Of a stretch of 64,000 bases of DNA, positions 42,306 to 50,716 are shown one piece after another. The notes below the pieces were generated by a model. That model did not search any database. It saw only the letters and a list, made by a program, of their open reading frames with translations, and was not told the DNA's origin. Location of the stretch: NCBI GenBank assembly GCA_016793095.1, contig JAEUJQ010000050.1:1-64000 (forward strand), written 5' to 3'. Position numbers and translations under genes: made by a program. Each line of letters opens with the position of its first letter. Positions within the stretch are counted from its first letter, which is position 1. Source of the DNA: Myxococcaceae bacterium. Its GTDB lineage: Bacteria > Myxococcota > Myxococcia > Myxococcales > Myxococcaceae.

Positions 42306-43862
42306 TCACCTCGGCACCCACTCGACGGCGCCCAGCCTCGACGCGACGGGCGCCAGTGCAGCCCGCAGGCGCAGCAGGTCGGCCTTCCGCACCGACACCG
42401 TCGCCGACACCGTCGGGAGCGCCGGCAGCAACGCCTCGATGGACGCCGCCAGCCGCTGGCCACCGAGCGCGTTCACCTCAACGCGGCAGTCGAGCGCGAA
42501 GGTCTCCGCCGAGACGCGCGAGAAGGTGAGCTGCGCCAGGTACGGCAGCTCGACGGAGAAGCGCTCCAGGGTGCCGGGCAGCCGGCTCGGCGAGAGCTGC
42601 AGCATGGTGTACGACGTCGTCGCCGCCGTCATCGCGCGCAGGCCCTTCCCACAGGGCGTCGCGAAGACCGCCTCGAGCCACGTATCGAGTTCGCCGCTCG
42701 ACGTCCGCAGGGCGAGCTCTTCGACCCGGGCGTGGGTGAGGCACCCGGCGAGGAGGTCAGGCGTGCGCGCGGCGATCCGCCAGCGCTTCAGGTTCGGCGC
42801 CTGCAGCGGCAGCTCGGCCTGGCCATGCTGCGCCGCAGGTCCCGTCGCAGAGACGAGCCCGTCGAGGCGCACGTTCTCTCCGACGCGGCCCTCGAAGACG
42901 ACGCCACGCAAGAGCCGCGTCAGCGGGTGCACCGGCAGCGGCTGGAGCGCCACGCACTTCACCAGGAAGCCCCGCTCGAACTCGAGGCCCGTCTTCGAGA
43001 CGACGCCGTCGAACGGGCCGAGCAGCTCCTTCCGGTTTCCGGCCAGGAGACGAGCCTCGCGGTCGCGCGCCTCCTTCGTGGCGCGCTTGCCTGAGCGCCC
43101 GACCTGCAGCGTGATGAAGTCACCGAGCGGGTGACGCCGCTCGCTCAGCCAGTCGGCGTAGACGAGCCGCGGTCCGTCGTCGTCAGGCGCGGCGACGATG
43201 GCCTCGAGCATCGCGGCCTCGCGCTGTCGATCCGACTCGCGGGCGCGGGAGCTCGCCGCGTTGCCCGCCTCGAGCGCCGCCGTCACCTGCTCGAGCACGG
43301 CCGCCGAGACGACGCCGGGCTTGCGCTTCGCCGCGAGCTTCGCCAGCACGTTCTCGAAGCGGTCGATGGAGAATCCCCAGCCACCTCCACGCGTTCGCAA
43401 CGTCTCGAGGTACGGCTGCGCCTCCTGGGCGACGCCGGTGTCGCCGTGCCGTTCGACGCACCCGACGAGGCGGCGCCACAGCTTCGCGGTCAGGTCGTGC
43501 TCGAACGTGGACAGCACGCGCAGCGCCATGCGGGCGACGCGCGGGTCGGGCTCGACTTCGGCCCAGGCTTCGACAGCGGGCCACACCAGCGCGCCGGTGG
43601 CCTCACGGGCGAACGCCTCGAAGGCGTGCAGCACGGCGCTCCGCTGGGCGGCGGTCGCGGCCGTCGCGAGCTCCGCGAGGCGCTGAGCGCGTTCGCCCTT
43701 CTTCAGCGGGAGTTCGTCGAGCGGCGCGTCGAGTCGGGCGCCCAGCACTTCGACCCAGCGGCCGACAGCCGGGTGCCAGGTCTCACGCCACAACGAGAGC
43801 GCCTCATTGAGGGCAGCGGTCGCGTCCTGCGAGACGAGCTGGGCGAGTCCGGCGGCGGCCAT
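42306..43862 (-). CDS. TIGR02996-domain protein
   Basis: A 518-residue protein of the TIGR02996 family. The domain is near residues 195-250 (MLEAIVAAPDDDGPRLVYADWLSERRHPLGDFITLQ, shown by MLEAIVAAPDDDGPR and GDFITLQ). The N-terminal 190 residues are helical; the C-terminal part has leucine-rich-like segments. It is the convergent relative of the 807-residue protein. ATG 43860-43862 is used; a TTG four codons upstream is possible. Its 3' end has been tandemly duplicated. Confidence 0.8.
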   Translation of the reverse strand: MAAAGLAQLVSQDATAALNEALSLWRETWHPAVGRWVEVLGARLDAPLDELPLKKGERAQRLAELATAATAAQRSAVLHAFEAFAREATGALVWPAVEAWAEVEPDPRVARMALRVLSTFEHDLTAKLWRRLVGCVERHGDTGVAQEAQPYLETLRTRGGGWGFSIDRFENVLAKLAAKRKPGVVSAAVLEQVTAALEAGNAASSRARESDRQREAAMLEAIVAAPDDDGPRLVYADWLSERRHPLGDFITLQVGRSGKRATKEARDREARLLAGNRKELLGPFDGVVSKTGLEFERGFLVKCVALQPLPVHPLTRLLRGVVFEGRVGENVRLDGLVSATGPAAQHGQAELPLQAPNLKRWRIAARTPDLLAGCLTHARVEELALRTSSGELDTWLEAVFATPCGKGLRAMTAATTSYTMLQLSPSRLPGTLERFSVELPYLAQLTFSRVSAETFALDCRVEVNALGGQRLAASIEALLPALPTVSATVSVRKADLLRLRAALAPVASRLGAVEWVPR

Positions 43863-44307
43863 GGTGCACTTCAACCACGGACGCGGGCGTCAGTCCGGCA
43901 CTTGAATCGATGTCGTCGAACCGCGGCGGGCGTGTTGTTTCATGCCGGTCGCGGCTCCGACTGGTGAGCGATTCACGAGAGCGGTGAGGGAGCCGGCTCC
44001 GCCTGAGCATCTTCGTGCCCAGCAGTCTTCGCGGCGCGGAGGAGAAGCGTTCCTCGCGAGCACAACTTCAGCCACCGTCCGCGTGGCCCGTCTTGTTCTC
44101 GGCGCGGAGCAGGATCGTTCCTCGCGAGCACAACTTCAGCCCTCGTCCCCGTAGCCCCTCTTGTTCTCGGCGCGAAGGCGCGCCCGTCCCCGCGAGCACA
44201 GCTTCAGCCACGGCTCGCGTAGCCCGTCTTCGCGACCGCGCATGGAGGGCGCGAAGAAACGCGACGCGTCAGGCGGGCTTTCGAGCGCTTCGTGATAACT
44301 CCGCCAC
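43863..44307. repeat. Intergenic array of 68-bp repeats
   Basis: Three copies of a 68-bp unit are visible with the marker TCCTCGCGAG (TCCCCGCGAG in the last) at 44051, 44119 and 44187, spanning about 44027-44240. Each contains ACTTCAGCC (GCTTCAGCC in the last) and, except in the last copy, TTGTTCTCGGCGCG. The unit resembles the 83-bp unit at 60 kb (shared ACTTCAGCCAC / GTTCAGCCAC and GTTCTCG). No gene is seen in this 445-bp gap apart from the repeats; the cyclic-nucleotide-binding gene starts at its right end. Confidence 0.75.
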
Positions 44308-44745
44308 ATGGACGAGCTCACGCAGCGCACCAACGCCCTCAAGGCGATGCCCATCCTGGCCGACGTGCCTCACGGCGAGCTCGAGAAGCTGGCCGCCCGC
44401 CTCACCGTCGAGCAGCACCGCACGGGCTCCGTCATCATCAAGGAAGGCTCGAGCGGCGCCGCGGCGTACTTCATCGTCACCGGCTCCTGCGAGGTGCGGC
44501 GCGAAGGCCGGCGCGGCGCCAGGCGCATCGGGGTGCTGAAGCGGGGCGACTGCTTCGGCGAGCTGTCCATCATCAACCCCGCGCCGCGCTCGGCCACCAT
44601 CGTCGCGCTCGAGAACATGGACCTGCTGGTGCTCTCGGAGCAGGACTTCCGCGACGCCCTGCGCTCGAACCGCTCGATGGCGCTGCAGCTCGTCCGCGCG
44701 CTCGCCAAGCGGCTCCAGGCGAAGGAAGACGAGTTCGCGGGATGA
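44308..44745 (+). CDS. Cyclic-nucleotide-binding domain protein
   Basis: A 145-residue protein that is a single CAP-type cyclic-nucleotide-binding domain without an effector domain. The pattern matches: LADVPHGELEKLAARL, GSVIIKEGSSGAAAYFIVTGSCEV, GDCFGELSIINPAPRSATIVAL, with Glu in FGELS and Arg in PRSAT at the phosphate-binding cassette. It could bind cAMP or cGMP. Its stop overlaps hprK by 4 bp (ATGA), and both are likely translated together. A role as a small cyclic-nucleotide sensor for HPr kinase is inferred from this coupling. Confidence 0.88.
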   Translation: MDELTQRTNALKAMPILADVPHGELEKLAARLTVEQHRTGSVIIKEGSSGAAAYFIVTGSCEVRREGRRGARRIGVLKRGDCFGELSIINPAPRSATIVALENMDLLVLSEQDFRDALRSNRSMALQLVRALAKRLQAKEDEFAG

Positions 44746-45767
44746 TTACGACCTCGACCACGCCGTCGTGCACCATTCAGCAACTGCTCGAGGACACGCA
44801 GTACGACCTCAAGCTCGAGCTGGTCGCCGGTCGCGCTGGCCTGCAGCGGCGCATCTCGAGCTCACGCATCCAGAAGCCGGGCCTCGCGCTCACCGGCTTC
44901 ACCGAGCACCTGCACCCCGAGCGCCTGCAGGTCTTCGGCAACACCGAGGTCAGCTACCTGCGCACCCTGACGCCGCAACAGCAGAGCGCCGTGCTGCAGA
45001 AGGTCTTCGAGTCGAACCTCGCGTGCGTCGTGGTGACGAAGGGCCTCGACGTGCCTGAGCCCTTGCTCGAGGGCTGTGAGCGCACGGGCCTCGCGCTCAT
45101 GCGCACGCCGCTCATCTCGTCGGCGTTCATCTCGCAGGTGCAGTCGTTCCTCGAGGAGGGCCTGACCGCGACCGGCAGCTTGCACGGCGTGCTCGTCGAC
45201 GTGTTCGGCGTCGGCGTGCTGCTGCTCGGCAAGTCAGGCATCGGCAAGAGCGAGATCGCCCTCGACCTGGTGATGCGCGGGCACCGCCTCGTCGCCGACG
45301 ACATCGTCAACCTCGTGCGCCGACAGGGCGACGTCTACGGGCACGGGAACGAGATGATCCAGCACCACATGGAGATCCGCGGGCTGGGCATCCTCAACAT
45401 CAAGGACCTCTTCGGCGTCGCGTCGGTGCGCGACCGCAAGAAGATCGAGCTCGTCATCGAGCTGGTCGAGTGGAGCTCGGGCACCGAGTTCGACCGCCTC
45501 GGCCTCGAGCAGGAGTCCATGAACATCCTCGGGGCTGAGCTGCCCCACGCCGTGGTGCCAGTGCGGCCCGGACGCAACATGACCACCATCGTCGAGGTCG
45601 CCGCCCGCAACCACCTGCTCAAGCTGCGCGGGCACCACTCGGCGCAGGAGTTCGCCGAGCGCCTCGCCCAGGCCATCTCGAAGCAGGGCAAAGGGACTCC
45701 TTCAGGAGGCAACCGGCCCGTGCCGGGGCCCAAACCGACTCCGCACTACGAGGAGGACGTTGAGTGA
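44742..45767 (+). CDS. hprK: HPr kinase/phosphorylase
   Basis: A 341-residue bifunctional enzyme that phosphorylates and dephosphorylates Ser46 of HPr. The N-terminal regulatory domain occupies about residues 1-135. The catalytic domain has Walker A GKSGIGKSE (163-171) preceded by the conserved HGVLVDVFGVGVLLLG, then LVADD (183-187), and IRGLGILNIKDLFG in the family position. It ends with a Pro/Gly-rich tail after about 315. Length and motifs are standard. There is no hpr, rapZ or ptsI nearby, unlike most proteobacterial loci. ATG 44742 overlaps the upstream gene; the downstream small gene overlaps its stop. Confidence 0.94.
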   Translation: MITTSTTPSCTIQQLLEDTQYDLKLELVAGRAGLQRRISSSRIQKPGLALTGFTEHLHPERLQVFGNTEVSYLRTLTPQQQSAVLQKVFESNLACVVVTKGLDVPEPLLEGCERTGLALMRTPLISSAFISQVQSFLEEGLTATGSLHGVLVDVFGVGVLLLGKSGIGKSEIALDLVMRGHRLVADDIVNLVRRQGDVYGHGNEMIQHHMEIRGLGILNIKDLFGVASVRDRKKIELVIELVEWSSGTEFDRLGLEQESMNILGAELPHAVVPVRPGRNMTTIVEVAARNHLLKLRGHHSAQEFAERLAQAISKQGKGTPSGGNRPVPGPKPTPHYEEDVE

Positions 45768-46084
45768 CGTTCGCCGACGCGGTGGCAGAGAAGAAGCTGC
45801 GGGTGACGTGGCGGGTCGAGCCGGACGGTGTGCCCCGCGACCTCGAGCCGCGCGTGTTCGCGCTGGTGTGTGTGAAGCACCCGACCCGACCCGGCAACAG
45901 CCAGGACGAGCTGCTCGACATCAGCTCGGTGGAAGCGACGGACACCGGCTGGCGGCTCCACTTCACGTACACGTTCGACCACGACTTCGCGAGCCAGTAC
46001 GACGCGACCAGGTCGTGGCAGGTGGTGGCCTGGCTCGGACGTGACGGGCGCGACGTCATCGAGACGTGGACCCCTGGCGGCTGA
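45764..46084 (+). CDS. Small protein of unknown function coupled to hprK
   Basis: A 106-residue soluble protein starting at GTG 45764, overlapping the hprK stop (GTGA). It is beta-rich (LRVTWRVEP, RVFALVCVKHPTRPGNSQ, GWRLHFTYTFDHDFAS, WQVVAWLGRDG), as a small Ig-like or jelly-roll domain would be. No known family comes to mind. The overlap implies it is translated with HPr kinase. Confidence 0.7.
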   Translation: MTFADAVAEKKLRVTWRVEPDGVPRDLEPRVFALVCVKHPTRPGNSQDELLDISSVEATDTGWRLHFTYTFDHDFASQYDATRSWQVVAWLGRDGRDVIETWTPGG

Positions 46085-46118
46085 GCGACCTCGACGACGC
46101 GCCGGTTCGACACGAGGC

Positions 46119-47183
46119 TCACTCTTCGGCGACGAAGCCCTTCTCGTAGACGAGCCGCGCGACGCGTTCGCCGACCTGCTCGAGCGGGGCATTGGTGAAA
46201 GGCACGCGCTCGACGCGACGCTGCACGCGGCTGATGAGCGGCAACGCGCGAGGCAGCGGAGTCCACGCGAGCGACGCTGACAGTCCGAGGCCCGAGGCCA
46301 GCCGCTCGCCCAGCAGATGGCGCGAGAGCGTCGAGAGCGCCGGCGCGGGCAGGAAGAACGGGGCGCGTCCAGCCAGCGTCGTGACGAGGCTGCGCGCGAG
46401 CTCGCGGCTGTCGGCGTCGGGGTGGTGCTGGCGACGCGCGATGTGGGCGTAGAGGAAGCGCTCCTGGGTCCGGGTGGTGGTGAGCAGCTCGTCCTTCACG
46501 CCCATGAGGCGGCCCACCCATCGGTAGAGGTGGTGCACCGAGTCTTCCTCCTCGGCGCTGAGCGCGTAGCCGAGCCGCTCGAGGCTGCGCAGGTAGACAT
46601 GACAGAAGGCGAGCAGCGTCGAGGCCGAGTCTTCCTGGTTGACCGGCTCACCCCACGCCGCCGCGTCGTAGTCGCCGCGCTTGTCCATGCCGTGGCGGAC
46701 GAAGGCGTGGACCAGGCGCGTGCGGAGCACGTGACGGAACGCGTGGGTGCCGGGCTTCGGGCCTCGCGACGCCGCCACCTCGAGCACGAACGTCGAGGTG
46801 TCGTGCAGCCGCTTCATGACGTGCTTCGTCAGCATGCCGCCGCGAATGAGCACCTTCGCGCCCTTCGCCGCCGCGTACGTCTCCATCAAGCTGCCGAGGA
46901 CGAGGGCGAGCGCGGACTGCACCGGCGTCGCGAGCCCGACGTGCGTGCCGTGCCGCATGCGCTCGAAGTCCACCCAGGGTGGCACGGTGTTCGAGAACTC
47001 GAGCAGCGCGCGCGAAGCCGGGCCGTTCGTCTCTTCGAGGGCGCCGACGAGGTCGCCTCCGCCTCTGCGGAGCGCCCCGGAGCGGAGCAGCTCGGCGACC
47101 GCCGCGTCACCCAGCGGGTCTCGCTCGCGCCGGGCCGCGTCGAGCAGGGGGTCGACGACCGACGGGGGCGCGCTCCAGTCCAT
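46119..47183 (-). CDS. MpaB-type (DUF2236) putative oxygenase
   Basis: A 354-residue protein of the DUF2236/latex-clearing-protein-like family (MpaB). The family binds haem in latex-clearing proteins and catalyses oxidation in fungal MpaB. The segments TVPPWVDFERM, GPASRALLEF, RTRLVHAFVRHGMDKRG and EDSASTLLAFCHVYLRSLERLGYALSAEEED fit the family, and conserved histidines for iron (for example in LVHAFVRHG) are present. It is probably cytoplasmic here. Convergent with the small hprK-linked gene, 34 bp apart. Substrate unknown. Confidence 0.85.
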   Translation of the reverse strand: MDWSAPPSVVDPLLDAARRERDPLGDAAVAELLRSGALRRGGGDLVGALEETNGPASRALLEFSNTVPPWVDFERMRHGTHVGLATPVQSALALVLGSLMETYAAAKGAKVLIRGGMLTKHVMKRLHDTSTFVLEVAASRGPKPGTHAFRHVLRTRLVHAFVRHGMDKRGDYDAAAWGEPVNQEDSASTLLAFCHVYLRSLERLGYALSAEEEDSVHHLYRWVGRLMGVKDELLTTTRTQERFLYAHIARRQHHPDADSRELARSLVTTLAGRAPFFLPAPALSTLSRHLLGERLASGLGLSASLAWTPLPRALPLISRVQRRVERVPFTNAPLEQVGERVARLVYEKGFVAEE

Positions 47184-47269
47184 GCGCGCATGGTAGGCCG
47201 GCGCCCGTCGACGCGGCGAGCGCGCTGAGCCTGGCGCGAGCCCGCAGCGTGACGAGCCTCGTCAAACCA

Positions 47270-49237
47270 TCACGGGGAGCAGTACCCGCTGGGCAGGCAG
47301 GGGCGCGCGCCGCCGTCGGGGAAGTCACGGCAGCTTCGGCCGGGCACGTCACAGCGGGACTCGCAGTAGCCCGTCGAGAGGATGCCGCCGTCATTCAGGA
47401 AGAGCTGCTCACAGACGTAGCCTGGCCGGCAGGTCGCCTGGCCCCCACGTGGCGAGGGGCACCCCTTGAAGCACCAGGCGGTCGTACTCGAGACGCCGAG
47501 ACAGATGCCGGCGTCCAGGTCCTCTGAAGCGTCCGACGTGCAGTCGTCATCGATCCGGCAGGTTCGCTGGCACTGGCCTCCCGGGTTGCCCGTGTACGCG
47601 AGGCCGCCGTCCGGGTTCACCTGGAAGCCGCCGTCAGCCGCGCTGAGGATTTCGGGCGAGCAGAAGCCGCCAGCGAAGGGGGCACCGGGCAGTCCACCGG
47701 GCGACCGGCACTCAGCGGTCGTCGTGCAGGCCGCGTGCAGCGTGGCGATGGTGTCGAGCGTCAGCGACGGATTGGCGAAGTCGGAAGGGAGGCAGGCCGT
47801 CAACCCTCCACCGACTCCGAAGCACGAGTACCCGGACCGACATGGGCTCGATGGGCCGCAGCCAGATGCGAAACAGCCGGTCTGTTCCTCCGAGTAGATA
47901 CGCGGCAAGGCGAGGCACACCGAGCTCATCGGACAGAAGCTCTGGGCGCTGCACCCCGTGATTGAGCAGTAGCCGCCCGAGTAGGTGATCGCGCCGTTCA
48001 GGTTCTGCTGCTTGCAGACTGCGTTCGGTCCGAGGCTCGCCTGGCAGAAGGCATCCGACAGGCAGGCAGAGCCCACGGTCGGGGGCGCGGCCACGCATCG
48101 GCCATTGCTGCAGAGGGGAGTCGCGCCAAAGCACGCGACGCACATCTGTGCGTTCTCGCCGCAGATGTTGTTGTTCTGTTGGCTCGTGCCGCGGAAGGCG
48201 CAGGAGCCATTGGGGAGCAGACAGCCGTCGCAGAGCATCGCGCCGCCGCCTCCAGTCCCACCACCAGCACCACCACCACCGGCGCTCCCGCCGCCCGGGC
48301 TCGTGCAACCGAAGCCGACGCAGAGTTGGTTGGTCGCCGAGCAGTCCGTGCAGGCGAGGCCGCCAAACCCACAGGAGGTGTTGTTGCCGTTGTTCGGCGG
48401 CTGCACGCACGTCCCTGCGGCGGTGCAGCACCCCGTGCAAGTCAAGGGTGAGCACCCAGCGGAGCCACCACCGGCCGAGCCACCGCCGGCCGAGCCACCA
48501 CCGGCCGAGCCACCACCGGCCGACCCACCAGCAGCCGAGCCACCACCGGCCGACCCACCAGCAGCCGAGCCACCACCGGCCGACCCACCACCGCCCGCGG
48601 AGCCACCAGCAGCCGAGCCACCAGCGGCCGAGCCACCAGCAGCCGAGCCACCAGCAGCCGAGCCACCAGCAGCCGAGCCACCAGCGGAGCCACCAGCCGT
48701 CGAACCACCGCCAGCCGATCCACCACCAGCCGAGCCACCAGCAGCGGTGCCACCAGCGGAGCCACCAGCCGTCGAACCACCGCCAGCCGATCCACCACCA
48801 GCCGAGCCACCAGCCGTGGAGCCACCACCAGCGGAGCCACCAGCCGTGGAGCCACCACCAACGGAGCCACCAGCCGTCGAACCACCGGCCGAGCCGCCGG
48901 CCGTCGAACCACCAGCCGTCGAACCACCAGCCGTCGAACCACCAGCCGTCGAGCCACCAGCCGTCGAACCACCAGCCGTCGAACCACCAGCCGTGGAGCC
49001 ACCCGCTGAGCCACCAGCCGTGGAGCCACCTCCTGCCGACCCTCCCGCAGCTCCGTCACACATGCACGCGCCGAAGGCGTCTCCGGCCGCCGAGCACACC
49101 TGCCGTCCAGAGCACCCACCGGGTCCGGTGCAGGCAACCGAGATGCCCGGCGTACACGCCGGCTTCGGCGTGGGTTGGCCACACGCGCTGATCACCCCAC
49201 TCACGACAAGGACTGGCACGACGCGAAGGAATCTCAT
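47270..49237 (-). CDS. Gly/Ser/Ala-linker lipoprotein with Cys-rich C-terminus
   Basis: A 655-residue protein. A lipobox (VISAC) ends at about Cys19. Two Cys-rich pieces frame a linker of about 200 residues of GGSTAGGS/AAGGSAGG repeats (about residues 60-260, bases 48455-49060). The rest (about 265-655) contains 40 or more cysteines in small modules (CTGCCTAAGTCVQPP, CGPSSPCRSGYSCFGVG, CRIDDDCTSD), as in myxobacterial surface proteins with repeated EGF-like or knot-like modules. A surface or fruiting-body role is plausible but not shown. ATG 49235-49237 gives the signal peptide. It shares its linker type with the gene at the left edge. Confidence 0.85.
   Translation of the reverse strand: MRFLRVVPVLVVSGVISACGQPTPKPACTPGISVACTGPGGCSGRQVCSAAGDAFGACMCDGAAGGSAGGGSTAGGSAGGSTAGGSTAGGSTAGGSTAGGSTAGGSTAGGSTAGGSAGGSTAGGSVGGGSTAGGSAGGGSTAGGSAGGGSAGGGSTAGGSAGGTAAGGSAGGGSAGGGSTAGGSAGGSAAGGSAAGGSAAGGSAAGGSAAGGSAGGGGSAGGGSAAGGSAGGGSAAGGSAGGGSAGGGSAGGGSAGGGSAGCSPLTCTGCCTAAGTCVQPPNNGNNTSCGFGGLACTDCSATNQLCVGFGCTSPGGGSAGGGGAGGGTGGGGAMLCDGCLLPNGSCAFRGTSQQNNNICGENAQMCVACFGATPLCSNGRCVAAPPTVGSACLSDAFCQASLGPNAVCKQQNLNGAITYSGGYCSITGCSAQSFCPMSSVCLALPRIYSEEQTGCFASGCGPSSPCRSGYSCFGVGGGLTACLPSDFANPSLTLDTIATLHAACTTTAECRSPGGLPGAPFAGGFCSPEILSAADGGFQVNPDGGLAYTGNPGGQCQRTCRIDDDCTSDASEDLDAGICLGVSSTTAWCFKGCPSPRGGQATCRPGYVCEQLFLNDGGILSTGYCESRCDVPGRSCRDFPDGGARPCLPSGYCSP
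48455..49060. repeat. Tandem repeat array coding for a GGSTAGGS/GGSAAGGS linker
   Basis: About 600 bp of 9-, 12- and 15-base units (CCACCGGCCGAG, CCAGCCGTCGAACCA and variants) in the middle of the lipoprotein gene. It is similar to the array at the left edge. Such arrays change length by slippage, so the linker likely differs between strains. Confidence 0.8.
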
Positions 49238-49295
49238 GAGGGCGCGAACCCTAGCGAAGGACCAGCGTGGCCTCCACTCGACGCGGGTCGGCCGG

Positions 49296-49937
49296 TTACC
49301 GGAACACGCGCGAGCCGATCTGCAGCTCGTCGACCCAGACGATCTCACACGCTCCCGCGCCCGTGTCGTCACGCACCACCGAGCTCGTCGCGAGTACGCC
49401 CCCTCCTTCGTCGAGGATCCGTACCAGCGACCCCTTGATGCGCACGACGTCGCCCTCGCGGATGAAGCGCACGGCGCGCGCGAGGTGCGTGCTGCCCTCG
49501 GCTGGGATGAGGTGGTTGTTCGCGATGTGCCGCGTGACGTCCAGACGTTCCTCCTCGGTCGGCATGCTGTCGGTGCGCCAGAAGAGGAAGCGGCCCATCT
49601 GCTGAAAGGTGAAGCGCTGCTTGAGCGCCTCGCGCGTGGGGCCCCAGATGGTACCCACGTCCACGTCGAAGAACTCGTTCGTCCACGCGACGTCGTACGC
49701 GGTCGCGCTCAACACCTCACCCGAGTGCTCATAGCGGTAGAGCTTCTCGATGACGAACGCGCGGCCGCCGCGGGTCACGGCCACCCGCTCCGGCGGCTCG
49801 ATGGGCTCCTGCACCGGCTCGAGCTCGAGCGACACCGGTTCCCGGGCCGGGCTGCTCCAGGCACGCGGCAGCACCACGCGCCACACCCCGACCCCGAGCG
49901 CTCCGACTCCCAGCAGCGCGAGCCACCACCTCGACAT
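49296..49937 (-). CDS. Membrane-anchored protein of unknown function
   Basis: A 213-residue protein with one N-terminal transmembrane helix (LALLGVGALGVGVWRVVL, about 6-24). Its periplasmic domain has RAFVIEKLYRYEHSGEVLSATAYDVAWTNEFFDVDVGTIWG (seen in parts), RFTFQQMGRFLFWR and ANNHLIPAEGSTHLARAVRFIREGDVVRIKG. The last segment is characteristic of a conserved bacterial family of unknown function. No catalytic set is visible. The gene is upstream of the linker lipoprotein and on the same strand. Confidence 0.78.
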   Translation of the reverse strand: MSRWWLALLGVGALGVGVWRVVLPRAWSSPAREPVSLELEPVQEPIEPPERVAVTRGGRAFVIEKLYRYEHSGEVLSATAYDVAWTNEFFDVDVGTIWGPTREALKQRFTFQQMGRFLFWRTDSMPTEEERLDVTRHIANNHLIPAEGSTHLARAVRFIREGDVVRIKGSLVRILDEGGGVLATSSVVRDDTGAGACEIVWVDELQIGSRVFR

Positions 49938-50100
49938 GCCTCACCTCTCTCGCGACAGGCCGTTCAGCACCCTGACTGAGCATCGCTCCGCACCGCCCGG
50001 GAACGGCAATGCCGGGAGCGTCGCGTCATTGTGGGGCCTGCACACAGCGTCGAGCGGGAGCGCCAGGCCGAGCACGCGCACCAGTCTCGCGCGCCCGCCG

Positions 50101-50145
50101 GAATCGTCAACGCGGCCCGCGAATCGTCAACCGCCCATCGTCAAC
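50101..50145 (+). promoter_or_regulatory. Three spaced copies of ATCGTCAAC upstream of the HTH regulator
   Basis: ATCGTCAAC occurs with its starts at 50103, 50123 and 50137 (50101-50111 and 50121-50131 are identical over 11 bases: GAATCGTCAAC). The same word occurs once more just inside the HTH-DUF4325 coding region (50210-50220). The spacing of about 20 and 14 bp suggests operator half-sites. They could be autoregulatory, or they could simply be repeats of the 5' coding sequence. Confidence 0.35.
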
Positions 50146-50202
50146 CGCCCAGCCCGGTGGCCGAAAACTGGAGCCCTTGCGCCGCGCACCTACCATCGCC
50201 GC

Positions 50203-50670
50203 ATGCCGGGAATCGTCAACGCCGCCCTCACGCGGTTGCTCAACGAAGGAGCGCCCTTCTCCAGCCGCCAGGTGTCGGCCCTCACCGGCGCCTCGCGGCA
50301 GGCCGTGCACAAGCACCTCAAGCTGCTCGTGGCTGCAGGGCGCCTCTCGGCCTCGGGCCGGGCGCGCGCCGCTCGCTACACCCCCGTCGCCGTCAGCCCG
50401 CTGCGCACGAAGGTCGAGGTGGCCTCGGCGGGCTCGCGCTACCGCCTCTCGGCGCGCCTGCTCCTGCTCGACGTTCCCCCCGGCGAGGTGGTGGTCGACT
50501 TCACCGGCGTGGACGACCTCGGCGACGAGTTCCTCGAGGAGCTGTTCCTCGTCTGGGCGCCAGCGCACCCCGAGGTGACGCTCAAGGTGGCGCACCTGCC
50601 CTCGAAGCTCGCGCGCCGCTTCTTCGAGTTCGCCCGAGGGACGCCTGGAGCAGTCGCCTCCGCCGGTTGA
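50203..50670 (+). CDS. HTH plus DUF4325 (STAS-like) regulator
   Basis: A 155-residue protein. An N-terminal winged-helix domain (about residues 8-60: FSSRQVSALTGASRQAVHKHLKLLVAAGRL) is followed by a DUF4325 STAS-like domain (about 80-150: VVVDFTGVDDLGDEFLEELFLVWAPAHP). HTH-DUF4325 proteins are taken to be transcription regulators with a sensory or protein-interaction domain. ATG 50203 gives the full HTH. Divergent from the membrane-anchored gene. Confidence 0.85.
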   Translation: MPGIVNAALTRLLNEGAPFSSRQVSALTGASRQAVHKHLKLLVAAGRLSASGRARAARYTPVAVSPLRTKVEVASAGSRYRLSARLLLLDVPPGEVVVDFTGVDDLGDEFLEELFLVWAPAHPEVTLKVAHLPSKLARRFFEFARGTPGAVASAG

Positions 50671-50716
50671 CGGTGCCCCGCTTGCACTCGCGGCCCTCCC
50701 GTGGCTATCGGGGCTC

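Noticed and set aside
47985-49979. 664-codon Pro/Ala frame opposite the second linker lipoprotein
   Set aside because: Mirror of the GGS repeat; no start with a ribosome binding site, and Cys-rich modules are in frame on the other strand.
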